This document shows positions 8,680 through 17,305 of a stretch of 64,000 nucleotides of DNA, piece by piece. Below the pieces are notes generated by a model. That model was not told the origin of the DNA. It made no database searches and saw only the letters and a program-made list of their open reading frames with translations. The translations under genes and the position numbers were made by a program. The stretch's first letter is position 1. Each line of letters starts with the position of its first letter. Source of the stretch: Pelotomaculum terephthalicicum JT (lineage in GTDB: Bacteria > Bacillota > Desulfotomaculia > Desulfotomaculales > Pelotomaculaceae); assembly GCF_022410535.1 (NCBI RefSeq), contig NZ_JAKNBL010000011.1:22741-86740 (forward strand), written 5' to 3'.

Positions 8680-9099
8680 GTGTTTCCAGACCGTTACATC
8701 TACCCTGCCATCTTTAATTACTACGATGATGGCATTTCAATCGAATTTCCTGATTTGCCCGGCTGCTTACTTTGCGCTGAAACTAACGAAGAAGCATTTA
8801 AAAACGCCAAAGAAGCTCTTGGCCTTCACTTATTGGACATGGAAAATGACGGTGAGCGCATTCCCGAGCCAACGGTCATAAACAGCTTAAACTTAAAGCC
8901 GAACCAGCTGGCAGTGCCTATTGAGGTTTGGATGCCTGTTTTCCGGGAAGATATTGATAATAAAATAGTGAAGAAAACTATAATATTACCTAAGTGGCTC
9001 GATGATATGGCTGAGAATGAAAAAATAAATTTGTCCCAGGTTCTTCAATCCGCGTTAAAAAATTATTTCGGTATCAGTGATTATAAAAAGCAGTCCTAA
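8680..9099 (+). CDS. HicB-family antitoxin-like protein (no HicA partner seen)
   Basis: The N-terminal half (IYPAIFNYYDDGISIEFPDLPGC...EEAFKNAKEAL) matches the HicB partial RNase-H-like fold. The C-terminal part (TIILPKWLDDMAENEKINLSQVLQSAL) resembles the ribbon-helix-helix type DNA-binding tail found in HicB antitoxins. GTG 8680 is preferred because AGGAG (8664-8668) lies 11 bases upstream and the product then starts like family members; GTG 8656 and ATG 8659 lie too close to any ribosome binding site. It is 31 bases downstream of the PBP gene and probably co-transcribed. No HicA-like ORF (about 60-80 aa with the dsRNA-binding fold and a catalytic His) was found beside it, so it may be a solitary regulator rather than part of a toxin pair. 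Confidence 0.8.
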   Translation: MFPDRYIYPAIFNYYDDGISIEFPDLPGCLLCAETNEEAFKNAKEALGLHLLDMENDGERIPEPTVINSLNLKPNQLAVPIEVWMPVFREDIDNKIVKKTIILPKWLDDMAENEKINLSQVLQSALKNYFGISDYKKQS

Positions 9100-9113
9100 A
9101 CGGACTGCTTTCA
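9086..9113 (+). terminator. Terminator after the PBP-hicB unit
   Basis: AAAGCAGTCC, a short loop containing the hicB stop codon, and GGACTGCTTT form a 10-bp stem. The stop codon is inside the hairpin loop. Confidence 0.7.
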
Positions 9114-9453
9114 CTATCTCAAAGACTTGCGAAAATCAATGATATGGAAATGCTGCCCGGGCAGGCTCCCGCCGGTATTGACCCCGGCTTTTTTAATTAG
9201 TCTTGTGCCCCTATCCGGGCGGTGCAGACGCAGGTTCCAGCGGCAGGCGAATCCGGCAAACCCTTGATTTTTGTTTGAAGGAAATTTATAATTTAAACCG
9301 TTTAGTACAATACATGTACTGAGTAGTCTATATTTTTTAAAGGCCAGGCAGTGGTTTAAGTATAAGAAATAAAATTTGTATGAATTGGATTGCAGTAGGC
9401 GTTAAAATGCATTAAGCAGGAAAAACTGTAGGTGCGAGGTTTATTGAAAGGGG
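9114..9453. other. Intergenic region: minus-strand open-frame remnant, a hairpin and a palindrome
   Basis: Three things are visible. First, a minus-strand frame ending with TAG at 9114-9116 is open back to about 9335 with no start codon; its C-terminal residues include GTRLIKKAGVNTGGSLPGQ and end FHIIDFRKSLR. This looks like the tail of a real protein, but I do not recognise it. Second, on the plus strand GCCGG (9171-9175) and CCGGC (9184-9188) followed by T6 could be a terminator. Third, AGTACA-ATACA-TGTACT (9304-9320) is a perfect 6-5-6 inverted repeat upstream of the next gene. Confidence 0.4.
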
Positions 9454-9462
9454 GTGAGACAG

Positions 9463-9750
9463 GTGCAAATAGCGGAAAAAACCTTTCTAACCGGACTCGG
9501 GGCACTCTCACTTGGCAGGGAAAAGGTTAAAAAAGTTATTGACGAGCTGGCTAAGAAAGGCGAAACCACCAGGGATGAAGCCAGGGAACTGCTCCAGAAG
9601 TTAGAAGACAAGGGGAAGGCGGAGAAAGAATCCTTGCGGGCGGCAATCGAGCAGAAATGCTGTTCCCCGGGGCAGCTAAGGCCGGCCACCAGGCAGGACA
9701 TCGAAAGATTGGAACAAAAACTGGATGAATTAATAAAGAAATTAAGTTAA
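9463..9750 (+). CDS. Phasin-like coiled-coil protein, 95 aa
   Basis: A small, highly charged, almost entirely helical protein. The N terminus (EKTFLTGLGALSLGREKVKKVIDELAKKGE) has the layout of phasin / polyhydroxyalkanoate granule-associated family members, followed by a Lys/Glu-rich helix, a CC pair in the middle and a C-terminal helix (DIERLEQKLDELIKKL). GTG 9463 is chosen because AAAGGGGGTGA lies 6-10 bases upstream; GTG 9454 lies inside that ribosome binding site. The gene is followed by a strong terminator and then by a UbiB kinase gene; such small proteins are often found beside UbiB/AarF genes. Whether it binds granules here is unknown, since no PHA synthase is in the window. Confidence 0.7.
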   Translation: MQIAEKTFLTGLGALSLGREKVKKVIDELAKKGETTRDEARELLQKLEDKGKAEKESLRAAIEQKCCSPGQLRPATRQDIERLEQKLDELIKKLS

Positions 9751-9765
9751 CCGATTACCGATTAT

Positions 9766-9815
9766 GGAAGGGTACTGAGAACGTAGTAGTTTTCCGTACC
9801 CTTCATAATTTTTTA
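9766..9815 (+). terminator. Terminator after the phasin-like gene
   Basis: GAAGGGTAC (9767-9775) pairs with GTACCCTTC (9796-9804), followed by ATAATTTTTT. Confidence 0.8.
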
Positions 9816-9876
9816 CTCACCCCATAAAGAAAGGGTCGGCCAGGCAGAATTAAATAAGGCGAAGGATGATGCTGTT

Positions 9877-11544
9877 ATGCAACTGCGCAGGCGGTACAAA
9901 CATTTGCAGCGCTACCGGGAGATTGTAAATATTTTGCTAAAACACGGTTTCGGCCACATTCTACACCACCTGGGCTTGGCGGATTTTGTATCGATTCCCG
10001 GAAAAGTGTTTTTTAAAAAAGAGCCCCGGATAGAACAATTTTCCATGCCCCAAAGGGTACGATTGGCACTTGAGGAACTGGGGCCGACATTTATAAAAGT
10101 GGGCCAAATTCTAAGCAGCAGGGCCGACCTGCTGCCCCCGGATTATTTAATTGAATTGGGAAAACTTCAGGACAGGGTGCCGGCTTTTGCATTTGATACG
10201 GCCAAACAGCAGATTGAAAGGGAATTAGACCAGCCATTAGAGGAAATATATGCCGAGTTTGACCCCGCACCGCTGGCCGCCGCTTCCATAGGCCAGGTGT
10301 ACCGGGCCGCGCTGCCCGACGGCCAGAAGGTAGTGGTTAAAGTCCAGCGCCCGGATATTGAGAAAATCATCAACATCGATCTCGAAATACTATATGATGT
10401 GGCGCGTTTTCTCGAGAGCCGTTCGAATTGGGCGGAGATGTACAGCTTTGTCGAGACGGTGGGCGAGTTTGACCGGACCCTCCACGAAGAGCTGGATTAT
10501 AACGCCGAGGGCCGCAACGCTGATGCTTTCAGAAAGAATTTTGCCGGCGAGCCCGGTGTGTTCATTCCTATGGTCTACTGGGACTTTACTACCAAAAAAG
10601 TTTTAACCATGGAATATGTACATGGGATAAAGCTTAATAACCTACAGGAAATTAACCGCCTGGGTTTGGACCGGCCGGCATTGGCCAGGAAATTAGCCCA
10701 AGCTATATTTAAGCAGATTTTAATAGACGGTTTCTTTCATGGCGACCCGCACCCCGGAAACCTGGCGGCGCTCTCCGGAGGGGAAATTGCCTTCATGGAC
10801 TTCGGCATGGTTGGGCTCCTTACGGAAGAAACCAAAAGTAAAGTGGTAAAACTGCTGACGGCACTGGTAAGTAAAAGCTCCGAAGCAATAACGAAGGCAG
10901 TTTTAGACCTGGGGGTTGTCCCCAAAAATGTTGACAAAAGGCTTCTGCGCCTGGATATCAACTTATTGCAGAGAAAGTATTATGAGGTCCCCTTAAGTCA
11001 GATTAGCCTGGCAGAATCTTTAAACGACATCGTGAGTGTCGCCTTGAAATATCACATCCGGCTGTCAACGGAATTCACCTTGCTGGCAAAGGCACTGTTG
11101 ATCCTGGAAGGGATAGTGAAAGAGCTTGATCCGAAGTTGAGCATAATTAAAGTAGCCGAGCCGTTTGGGAAAAGTCTGCTTATGGAGAAGCTTTCACCTC
11201 AAGCATTGTCGAAAGCCGCGATTAAAAACCTCCGGGAATTTGGGGATGTTCTTTCCTTCTTGCCGAAACAGGTCAGTACGGTGCTGGACCTGGCTGCGGC
11301 AGGAGAGTTGAAATTAAAACACCAGCTTCCCCAGATTGATGAAGTTCTGAACAGGGTAAACAAAATGATCAACCGGCTGGCCTTTAGCATTGTGATAACC
11401 GGCCTGGTTATCGGATCTGCTTTTCTGGCCCGGAAGGAAGGTATTCTGTTCGGGCAGGTGCCGGTAGCGGAAGCGGGATTTTTAGTGGTTGCGGTGCTGG
11501 GTTTCTGGTTTCTGGTTTCAATCCTGCGCTCGGGTGGTTTTTAA
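9877..11544 (+). CDS. UbiB/AarF/ABC1-family protein kinase-like ATPase, 555 aa
   Basis: Atypical kinase fold linked in other bacteria to isoprenoid quinone metabolism or membrane lipid homeostasis. Visible motifs: ASIGQVYRA near residue 136, with the Ala-rich loop typical of the family, VVVKVQRP with the ATP-binding Lys, HGDPHPGNL near 288 and the metal-binding DFG near 308. Two hydrophobic segments at the C terminus (residues about 495-550) anchor it to the membrane. Length is typical. The gene stands alone between terminators on a plus-strand stretch; the ATG follows GAAGGA. Substrate and partner are unknown; in an anaerobe the target could be menaquinone. Confidence 0.9.
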   Translation: MQLRRRYKHLQRYREIVNILLKHGFGHILHHLGLADFVSIPGKVFFKKEPRIEQFSMPQRVRLALEELGPTFIKVGQILSSRADLLPPDYLIELGKLQDRVPAFAFDTAKQQIERELDQPLEEIYAEFDPAPLAAASIGQVYRAALPDGQKVVVKVQRPDIEKIINIDLEILYDVARFLESRSNWAEMYSFVETVGEFDRTLHEELDYNAEGRNADAFRKNFAGEPGVFIPMVYWDFTTKKVLTMEYVHGIKLNNLQEINRLGLDRPALARKLAQAIFKQILIDGFFHGDPHPGNLAALSGGEIAFMDFGMVGLLTEETKSKVVKLLTALVSKSSEAITKAVLDLGVVPKNVDKRLLRLDINLLQRKYYEVPLSQISLAESLNDIVSVALKYHIRLSTEFTLLAKALLILEGIVKELDPKLSIIKVAEPFGKSLLMEKLSPQALSKAAIKNLREFGDVLSFLPKQVSTVLDLAAAGELKLKHQLPQIDEVLNRVNKMINRLAFSIVITGLVIGSAFLARKEGILFGQVPVAEAGFLVVAVLGFWFLVSILRSGGF

Positions 11545-11756
11545 GCCTGATTATTCTCCTTATAGCCGTCGACGAGATTGCATTTCGGGCCGGTGTTGCC
11601 AAAGGCACAATGACTATAAATGTAAATTGTTACGCCAGGCCTTGTTATTAGTGCATTCCTATACTTTAATTACAATTTTAGGTACTCATAGTAATATAAA
11701 TTTTGCAAAAAATACTTATTGAATGAACGCAAACAATAAAAAAGGAGGTGTGGATA

Positions 11757-12068
11757 TTGCATTACCACGACTGGTCAGACTCTTCCCGCGGTGTTCATGT
11801 TAAATCGCTTACACCGGACGGCAGCGATGTTACAATTATCTATAACGGGCTTCTAAATAAAAGTGGAGCAAATGAGGTTTATCTGCACGCGGGTTTTGGT
11901 GATCCGATGCACTGGAGAATTGTCGATGATTACCGGATGCAGCGCACGGCGGAGGGCTGGAAAAAAACGCTTAATATGGAGGACAGGCAGTTAACTTTCT
12001 GCTTCCACGATAGCGCAAACAACTGGGATAACAATAATGGCTACAACTGGTCCTATAATATCGGTTAA
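11757..12068 (+). CDS. Stand-alone carbohydrate-binding domain (CBM25/53-like), 103 aa
   Basis: The whole protein is one beta-sandwich-type domain. Features are the pattern VTIIYNGLL...VYLHAGFGDPMHW, the middle part GWKKTLNM and the C-terminal signature FCFHDSANNWDNNNGYNW, which is characteristic of starch-binding CBM25/CBM53 modules. There is no catalytic domain and no signal peptide, so it should be cytoplasmic. TTG 11757 is chosen because AAAGGAGG (11740-11747) lies at ideal distance; the GTG at 11748 touches that site. It could bind glycogen or another storage glucan, which is inference. It is monocistronic and ends in a bidirectional terminator. Confidence 0.8.
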   Translation: MHYHDWSDSSRGVHVKSLTPDGSDVTIIYNGLLNKSGANEVYLHAGFGDPMHWRIVDDYRMQRTAEGWKKTLNMEDRQLTFCFHDSANNWDNNNGYNWSYNIG

Positions 12069-12070
12069 TG

Positions 12071-12096
12071 AGAAACCGGGGTTAAACCCGGTTTCT
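12071..12096. terminator. Bidirectional terminator between the CBM gene and mutS2
   Basis: AGAAACCGGG-GTTAAA-CCCGGTTTCT, a perfect 10-bp stem between convergent genes. Confidence 0.85.
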
Positions 12097-12115
12097 TACT
12101 GGTAGTTCGCTTTTA

Positions 12116-14470
12116 CTATGCCAGGTCGACTACTGTGACACCAAACCCGCCCTCGCCCTGTTCGCCCAGGCGGAAGGACTTCACCCGGCGGTGCCCGTTG
12201 AGGTGCTTGTGGATAGCCATCCGCAGCGCGCCTGTGCCTTTGCCGTGTATCAGCCGTACTTTGGCCAGCCCGGCTAAAAAAGCGTCGTCCAGATACTTTT
12301 CCACCTCAAACAAGGCGTCTTCAGCATAAAGTCCCCGCAAATCAAGTTCGAATGAAATCTCTTGCGCTTTGTTCAGCGCCACCCTGGCCGTTTCGCTTTG
12401 CCCGCCTGGTCTGTTTTTTTCAACCCGGCGCAGTTCATTTAAAGGCACATTTATTTTTATAATACCTACCTGCACCTGCACTTCGCCTTCAGGACCGGGC
12501 GGCGTCAGAACAACACCGTGCTGGTTGAACTTTGGCAAATACACTTCTTCCCCGCTGAGCAGAATCCCCGGGACCTTGCCGGCGATAACTTTTTCGGGCA
12601 CAGCCTTGTTTACTTTTTTTTGCAGTGCCGACAACTTTTCCCTGGCTTCCTGAATAGCGTTCTCCCTAACATGAGCCGCTTCCCGGGCCAGTTTCACCCT
12701 CAGTTCTTTAATTGTTGATTCGGCTTCCAACCTGGCGGTTTTAACCAGAGATCTTGCTTCATCCCCTGCTTTTGCCAGAATGGACTCCCGCTTCTGGGCA
12801 AGGTCAAATTCCATCTTTTCATATTTTTCTTTCAATAACCGGGCTTTTTCAGCTGATTCAACAGCCTCAACGCGACTGGCCTCTACCTCCTGTTGTGCCT
12901 TCTCCAAATTCTGCATCAATTCTTCAACCTTTATTTGTTCAACAGTTAAAAATTCCCTTGCCCGCTCCACCAGTTGCTCCGGCAGCCCTAATTTCAACGC
13001 CGTTTCAAAAGCGTTGCTGCGGCCGGGCCGCCCGGTTAGAAGACGGTACGTGGGCCTTAAAGTGACAGCGTCAAACTCCACGCTGGCATTTTCCACCCGC
13101 TCCCGCGTATAGGCAAAATTCTTCAACTCGTTGTAGTGGGTAGTTGCGATAGTTTTAGCGCCCGCAGTGTGCAATTTTTCTAAAATCGACTGGGCTAGAG
13201 CCGCCCCCTCCGTCGGATCTGTTCCGGCCCCCAGCTCATCAAGCAGGACTAGACTGTCACGGCCGGCTTTACCGATGATTTCCACAATGTTAACCATGTG
13301 GGAGGAGAATGTGCTTAGAGACTGCTCGATGCTTTGTTCGTCACCGATGTCCGTGAATACTTGCCGGAACAACCCGATTTTTGAACCGTCCTCAGCCGGC
13401 AGGTGCAATCCGGATTGAGCCATCAATACCATAATGCCGGCGGTTTTTAAAGCTACCGTCTTGCCGCCGGTATTGGGACCGGTCACGACAAGCGTGTCAA
13501 AATCCTCACCCAGCCGCAGGTTTACCGGCACCGCCGCCCCTTGCAGCAGTGGATGCCTGCCCTGCCGGATATTCATGCACGCCTCGCCTGCAAAAGCCGG
13601 AGCCCAGGCATTCAACTTCTCACTGTACTTGGCCTTGGCCATAATAAAATCAAGCTCCCCCAAGGCATCCAGGGAGATGAGCAGGGCCTCGGCATTGCTG
13701 GCCACTTCCGCCGATAACTCGGTTAGGATTTTTAACACTTCCTGTTTTTCCAATACCGTCAAACGCCTTATCTCATTGTTCCTGTCGACTACCGCCATCG
13801 GTTCGATAAACAGAGTGGCGCCGCTGGCGGACTGGTCGTGCACGATTCCGGGCACCTGGCTGCGGTGTTCGATTTTAACGGGCACCACATAACGGCCCTC
13901 CCTGACTGTGACAATCGGGTCCTGCAAATACTTCTGGTATTCCGGAGAACGGATGACATGCTCCAGATGCTCCTTGATTTGGAACTGGGCGTTTAACAGC
14001 TTGCGACGCACTTGCGCCAAAGCGGAGGAAGCATGATCCGCGATCTCACCGCCGGGCAGGATGGCTCGTTTTATCTTTTTTTCAAGATCCGGCAAAGAGA
14101 CCAAAGCAAATCCCAGTTCACTGAGAATGGGATAACGCTCCCGTTTTTCCTCAAGAAAATTTTTTACTATCCGGCAGGCTGCGAGGGTGTCGGTTATTGC
14201 TGTAAGCTCCTCCGGCTCGAGCAAGGCCCCGCGGCCGGCTCTTTGCAGCTGTGGCCTTATATCGCGCCAACCATTTATCTCAGCGGTCGGGTCCAGCCGG
14301 AGCATTTCACGTCCTTCGCTGGTTTCTGCCTGCCACCTGAGAATAGCTTCCAAGTCGTCAACAGGTTCCAGTTCCCATACCCGCTCTTTGCCAAGAGGTG
14401 ATCCAGCGTAACCGGCCAGTTGTTCTTTGATCTTATTATATTCAAGTCTTAATAACGTTTTATGGTCCAT
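12116..14470 (-). CDS. mutS2: Endonuclease MutS2 / ribosome-rescue ATPase, 784 aa
   Basis: The product has the MutS2 layout. After a helical clamp/core region comes the Walker A motif GPNTGGKT (residues 331-338), then LLDELGAGTDP (Walker B, near 408), a long coiled coil (about 515-620), a KOW-like linker and a C-terminal Smr domain (about 710-784, LDLRGLYAEDALFEV and IHGKGTGAL). It lacks the mismatch-binding domain of MutS1. Known roles are suppression of homologous recombination and, in Bacillus, splitting collided ribosomes (RqcU). Transcribed on its own or with the upstream U32 gene, with 300 AT-rich bases between them. Confidence 0.97.
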   Translation of the reverse strand: MDHKTLLRLEYNKIKEQLAGYAGSPLGKERVWELEPVDDLEAILRWQAETSEGREMLRLDPTAEINGWRDIRPQLQRAGRGALLEPEELTAITDTLAACRIVKNFLEEKRERYPILSELGFALVSLPDLEKKIKRAILPGGEIADHASSALAQVRRKLLNAQFQIKEHLEHVIRSPEYQKYLQDPIVTVREGRYVVPVKIEHRSQVPGIVHDQSASGATLFIEPMAVVDRNNEIRRLTVLEKQEVLKILTELSAEVASNAEALLISLDALGELDFIMAKAKYSEKLNAWAPAFAGEACMNIRQGRHPLLQGAAVPVNLRLGEDFDTLVVTGPNTGGKTVALKTAGIMVLMAQSGLHLPAEDGSKIGLFRQVFTDIGDEQSIEQSLSTFSSHMVNIVEIIGKAGRDSLVLLDELGAGTDPTEGAALAQSILEKLHTAGAKTIATTHYNELKNFAYTRERVENASVEFDAVTLRPTYRLLTGRPGRSNAFETALKLGLPEQLVERAREFLTVEQIKVEELMQNLEKAQQEVEASRVEAVESAEKARLLKEKYEKMEFDLAQKRESILAKAGDEARSLVKTARLEAESTIKELRVKLAREAAHVRENAIQEAREKLSALQKKVNKAVPEKVIAGKVPGILLSGEEVYLPKFNQHGVVLTPPGPEGEVQVQVGIIKINVPLNELRRVEKNRPGGQSETARVALNKAQEISFELDLRGLYAEDALFEVEKYLDDAFLAGLAKVRLIHGKGTGALRMAIHKHLNGHRRVKSFRLGEQGEGGFGVTVVDLA

Positions 14471-14773
14471 AAGCCTGGCCTTCCTGCTTATTTATGTTAA
14501 CTAAATTATAGCATATATTTTTTTTATGTTCTAGACAGCTTATCTTATAGTAGACAATTAACGAATTAGTCAATTTCACTATAATTCTGGTACCTTTTAT
14601 CTGCCATAATTTTGGCTAATAAACTATTGATAATATCTCCTGTGTTCCAATATTGCTATTAGTCAAATAAGCTATTTATTTTATTCTACTTTAATATTTT
14701 ATCTTATATTAATACTACTTTCACATATATCTCTGTTGTATTAGTGCAATCAATAATAGAACAGGCAGTTTAT
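14471..14773. other. AT-rich intergenic region, nothing clear
   Basis: About 300 bases of T/A-rich sequence between the U32 peptidase gene and mutS2. It presumably holds the mutS2 promoter, but no hairpin with a T-run, ORF or repeat stands out. Confidence 0.5.
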
Positions 14774-17305
14774 CTACAGCACTCCACGGTAATAATGCCC
14801 CCTGGTGAATCCACCCGGGCTGTACTTGACCAAAGCTTCTTTTGCACGCGATTCCACGCCATCCTCCAGTGCTTCGGGCAGCTTGCTCATAGCCAAACGG
14901 TAAGCCCGCACAACGTCGCGGACATATTCAGCCCCTTCGCGCCTTGCTTCGATGCGAAGCACCGTCACGCCTGTTCCGGCCAGCAACCCGATATCTTCGA
15001 TAATGCAGAGATCCCGGGAATTAAATAATTGCATCCGGCAGAACTGATCCATCTCAAACGGAAATACAATCCCCTTGCGGTCCCTCAGCCCCCAGTGCCT
15101 GCCGGCGCATGGTCCGGCGCAATTGTTGCCGCAGCCCAGCAGACTGCCCGCAACACAATGTTCGGAGACCATCAAAGGCAAAGCCCCGTGCACAATCACT
15201 TCAGCGGGAACTGGCAGAGCAGGCGCCAGACGGCGGATTTGCTCCATGGTCAACTCAGGCGAAAGGGTGACGCGGGCCACCCCTGTTTCCATTAGAAAGA
15301 TAGCCGCCTCGCGGTTGAACACGTTCAGTGAAAAATCTGCGTATACCGGTTTGCCGGTAATTTTTCCCACCTTTGTGATTAAGCCAAGGTTGCCTGCCTG
15401 AACCCCGTCCAAAAGAGTTGCGTCCACCTTTTCCAATAAACGGCAAAACCAGGCAAGTTCCTTATCCTGCAAAATACGCGGCGACGATAATATAAAACGA
15501 ACGCCGGCTTTCCCGCATAGCTCGCCGGCGGGTTGAATAACTTCCGGAGTTACAGGCTCTTTGGAGCGGTACTGCTCACCGCCGAAATATACTATTCCGG
15601 CTCCCGCTTCCACCGCCGCCGCCAAGGAAGCCAAATCGGTCACGGCGACAGCCAGTTCAGGCAGCCCGACAGTTGCCGGCTTAGCCATTTTTTCATGAAA
15701 AAAAGCGGCGGACAAACGGCGGCGGAAATCTTGATCAGAAACCGGTTCTTGCCTGGCGGCGGCCATGCGGCGCTTTTCCAGTACGGCGAGCGCCCGGCGC
15801 CGCGCCTCATTGATTTCAGCTACCGGCACAATCACCGGCTCCGCCAGTTCGCAACGCAAGTCCGTCATGGCAAACGGGGTATTCCCCAACCTTCCAAGCT
15901 GGTTCGCTAAATATGCACGGGTCAAAGGGCGCTTCAGGGCTCTCTGGCACGGGGACTTTGTTTCCGCCTCCCCGGTCAGCCCGCCCTGGTCAGTCACTCT
16001 GATCAGCAAGGGCTCGTTGAGACGGGCAAAGACCTCAAATATCAGCGGTATTTTCTTCTGTTCCTTGGGAGAGGCAAATGTTGCTCTCGCCCGCTCAATC
16101 AGATCGGCGTCATGGGTTTTAAAGACACGGTCGCCGGGAAAAACCCGGCCGGGTATATCCAGGTACACTATATCCCCGGCGGCGGCCCGTTCAACACTTT
16201 TTCCGTCCTTGACGATCCGGCGCACTTCTCCGGCCGCCCGCCCTCCCTCGGTAACCCATACTTCAACGCCGTCGCCCAGCCGCAGCGGCTTCTCCAATGA
16301 CAATTCGGCCATCTTTTGTTTCCTGTCGAAACCTTTTATCCTTCCCAGCCGGACCCCGCGGTTGTTCGGGCGTTTGTAGCTCATCAAATCCCGGCCGGGA
16401 TGGCCGTAAAAATAGCCGGTGGTAAAATCACGGTTGAATATCTGGGCCAGCTCCCCAGCCTCCTCAGGGGTAACCTCATAACCTGCGCCTTCAGCGGCCC
16501 GGTCCAGCAGCTTGCGGTAAATTCTGACTACGGTCGCGACATATTCCGGCCTCTTCATCCGGCCTTCAATTTTTAAAGAGGTGATCCCGGCATTGAGCAA
16601 ATCGGGCAGGTGACGGCTCATGTTGAGGTCGCGGGGACTCAAAAGGTGCTCGCCCGCCGCATCCGGCTCAGCCACCGGTCGATTTTTTTCATCGACCAGA
16701 ACATAACTAAGACGGCAGGGCTGGGCACAGCGGCCCCGGTTGCCGCTCCGTCCGCCGATCAGGCTTGACAACAAGCACTGGCCGGAGTAGCAAATGCACA
16801 AAGCGCCGTGCACGAATGATTCCACCTCAACCCCGCCCCACCCGGTAATTTCCTTGATGTTTTCCAGGGAAAGCTCCCGGGCCAGTACGATTCTGCTGAT
16901 GCCTTTTTCTTTCAACAGCCGCGCCGCCGGCAGGTTATGAACAGTCATTTGCGTGCTGGCATGCAGGGGCAGTTCAGGAATAACCCGCCGGGCAAGCCTG
17001 ATTAAGCCCGCGTCCTGCACGATTACCGCGTCGGCGCCGGCACGCTGCAAGAAGTGCAAAAACTGCGCCGCGCCGGTTAGTTCATGATCCGCCAGAAGCG
17101 TGTTGACCGCAACATAAACCTTAACCCCGCGCACATGGGCAAATTCCACCGCTTTAATCAACTCGTCGTCATCAAAGTTGCCGGCAGATTCCCTGGCGTT
17201 GTAAGATTTGCCGCCCAGGTAAACGGCGTCCGCCCCGTTTTCCACCGCCGCCACCAGGGATTCCCAGGCGCCGGCGGGAGCGAGCAATTCCGGTTTAACC
17301 GGCAT
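14774..17305 (-). CDS. Peptidase U32 family protein, duplicated form, 843 aa
   Basis: The N-terminal half begins PELLAPAGAWESLVAAVENGADAVYLGG, the hallmark of U32 proteins, and carries the signature ESFVHGALCICYSGQC with the Cys cluster (CLLSSLIGGRSGNRGRCAQPCRLSY) near residues 165-205. The C-terminal half repeats the fold (AVAVTDLASLAAAVEAGAGIVYFGG, then VIVHGALPLMVSEHC...CGNNCAGPC). Both Cys clusters could bind an Fe-S cluster, as in the related RlhA/TrhP enzymes that modify RNA, so a role in rRNA or tRNA hydroxylation is as likely as proteolysis. Its ATG overlaps the stop of the NIF3-like gene (TAATG), indicating translational coupling. Confidence 0.92.
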   Translation of the reverse strand: MPVKPELLAPAGAWESLVAAVENGADAVYLGGKSYNARESAGNFDDDELIKAVEFAHVRGVKVYVAVNTLLADHELTGAAQFLHFLQRAGADAVIVQDAGLIRLARRVIPELPLHASTQMTVHNLPAARLLKEKGISRIVLARELSLENIKEITGWGGVEVESFVHGALCICYSGQCLLSSLIGGRSGNRGRCAQPCRLSYVLVDEKNRPVAEPDAAGEHLLSPRDLNMSRHLPDLLNAGITSLKIEGRMKRPEYVATVVRIYRKLLDRAAEGAGYEVTPEEAGELAQIFNRDFTTGYFYGHPGRDLMSYKRPNNRGVRLGRIKGFDRKQKMAELSLEKPLRLGDGVEVWVTEGGRAAGEVRRIVKDGKSVERAAAGDIVYLDIPGRVFPGDRVFKTHDADLIERARATFASPKEQKKIPLIFEVFARLNEPLLIRVTDQGGLTGEAETKSPCQRALKRPLTRAYLANQLGRLGNTPFAMTDLRCELAEPVIVPVAEINEARRRALAVLEKRRMAAARQEPVSDQDFRRRLSAAFFHEKMAKPATVGLPELAVAVTDLASLAAAVEAGAGIVYFGGEQYRSKEPVTPEVIQPAGELCGKAGVRFILSSPRILQDKELAWFCRLLEKVDATLLDGVQAGNLGLITKVGKITGKPVYADFSLNVFNREAAIFLMETGVARVTLSPELTMEQIRRLAPALPVPAEVIVHGALPLMVSEHCVAGSLLGCGNNCAGPCAGRHWGLRDRKGIVFPFEMDQFCRMQLFNSRDLCIIEDIGLLAGTGVTVLRIEARREGAEYVRDVVRAYRLAMSKLPEALEDGVESRAKEALVKYSPGGFTRGHYYRGVL

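Noticed and set aside
9200..9290. Considered a small SRP RNA or riboswitch in the gap after hicB
   Set aside because: The conserved SRP tetraloop and known riboswitch cores are not present, and a minus-strand open frame explains the composition better.
15765..16379. Plus-strand open frame of 204 codons opposite the U32 peptidase gene
   Set aside because: Ser/Arg/Pro-rich shadow typical of antisense to GC-rich genes.
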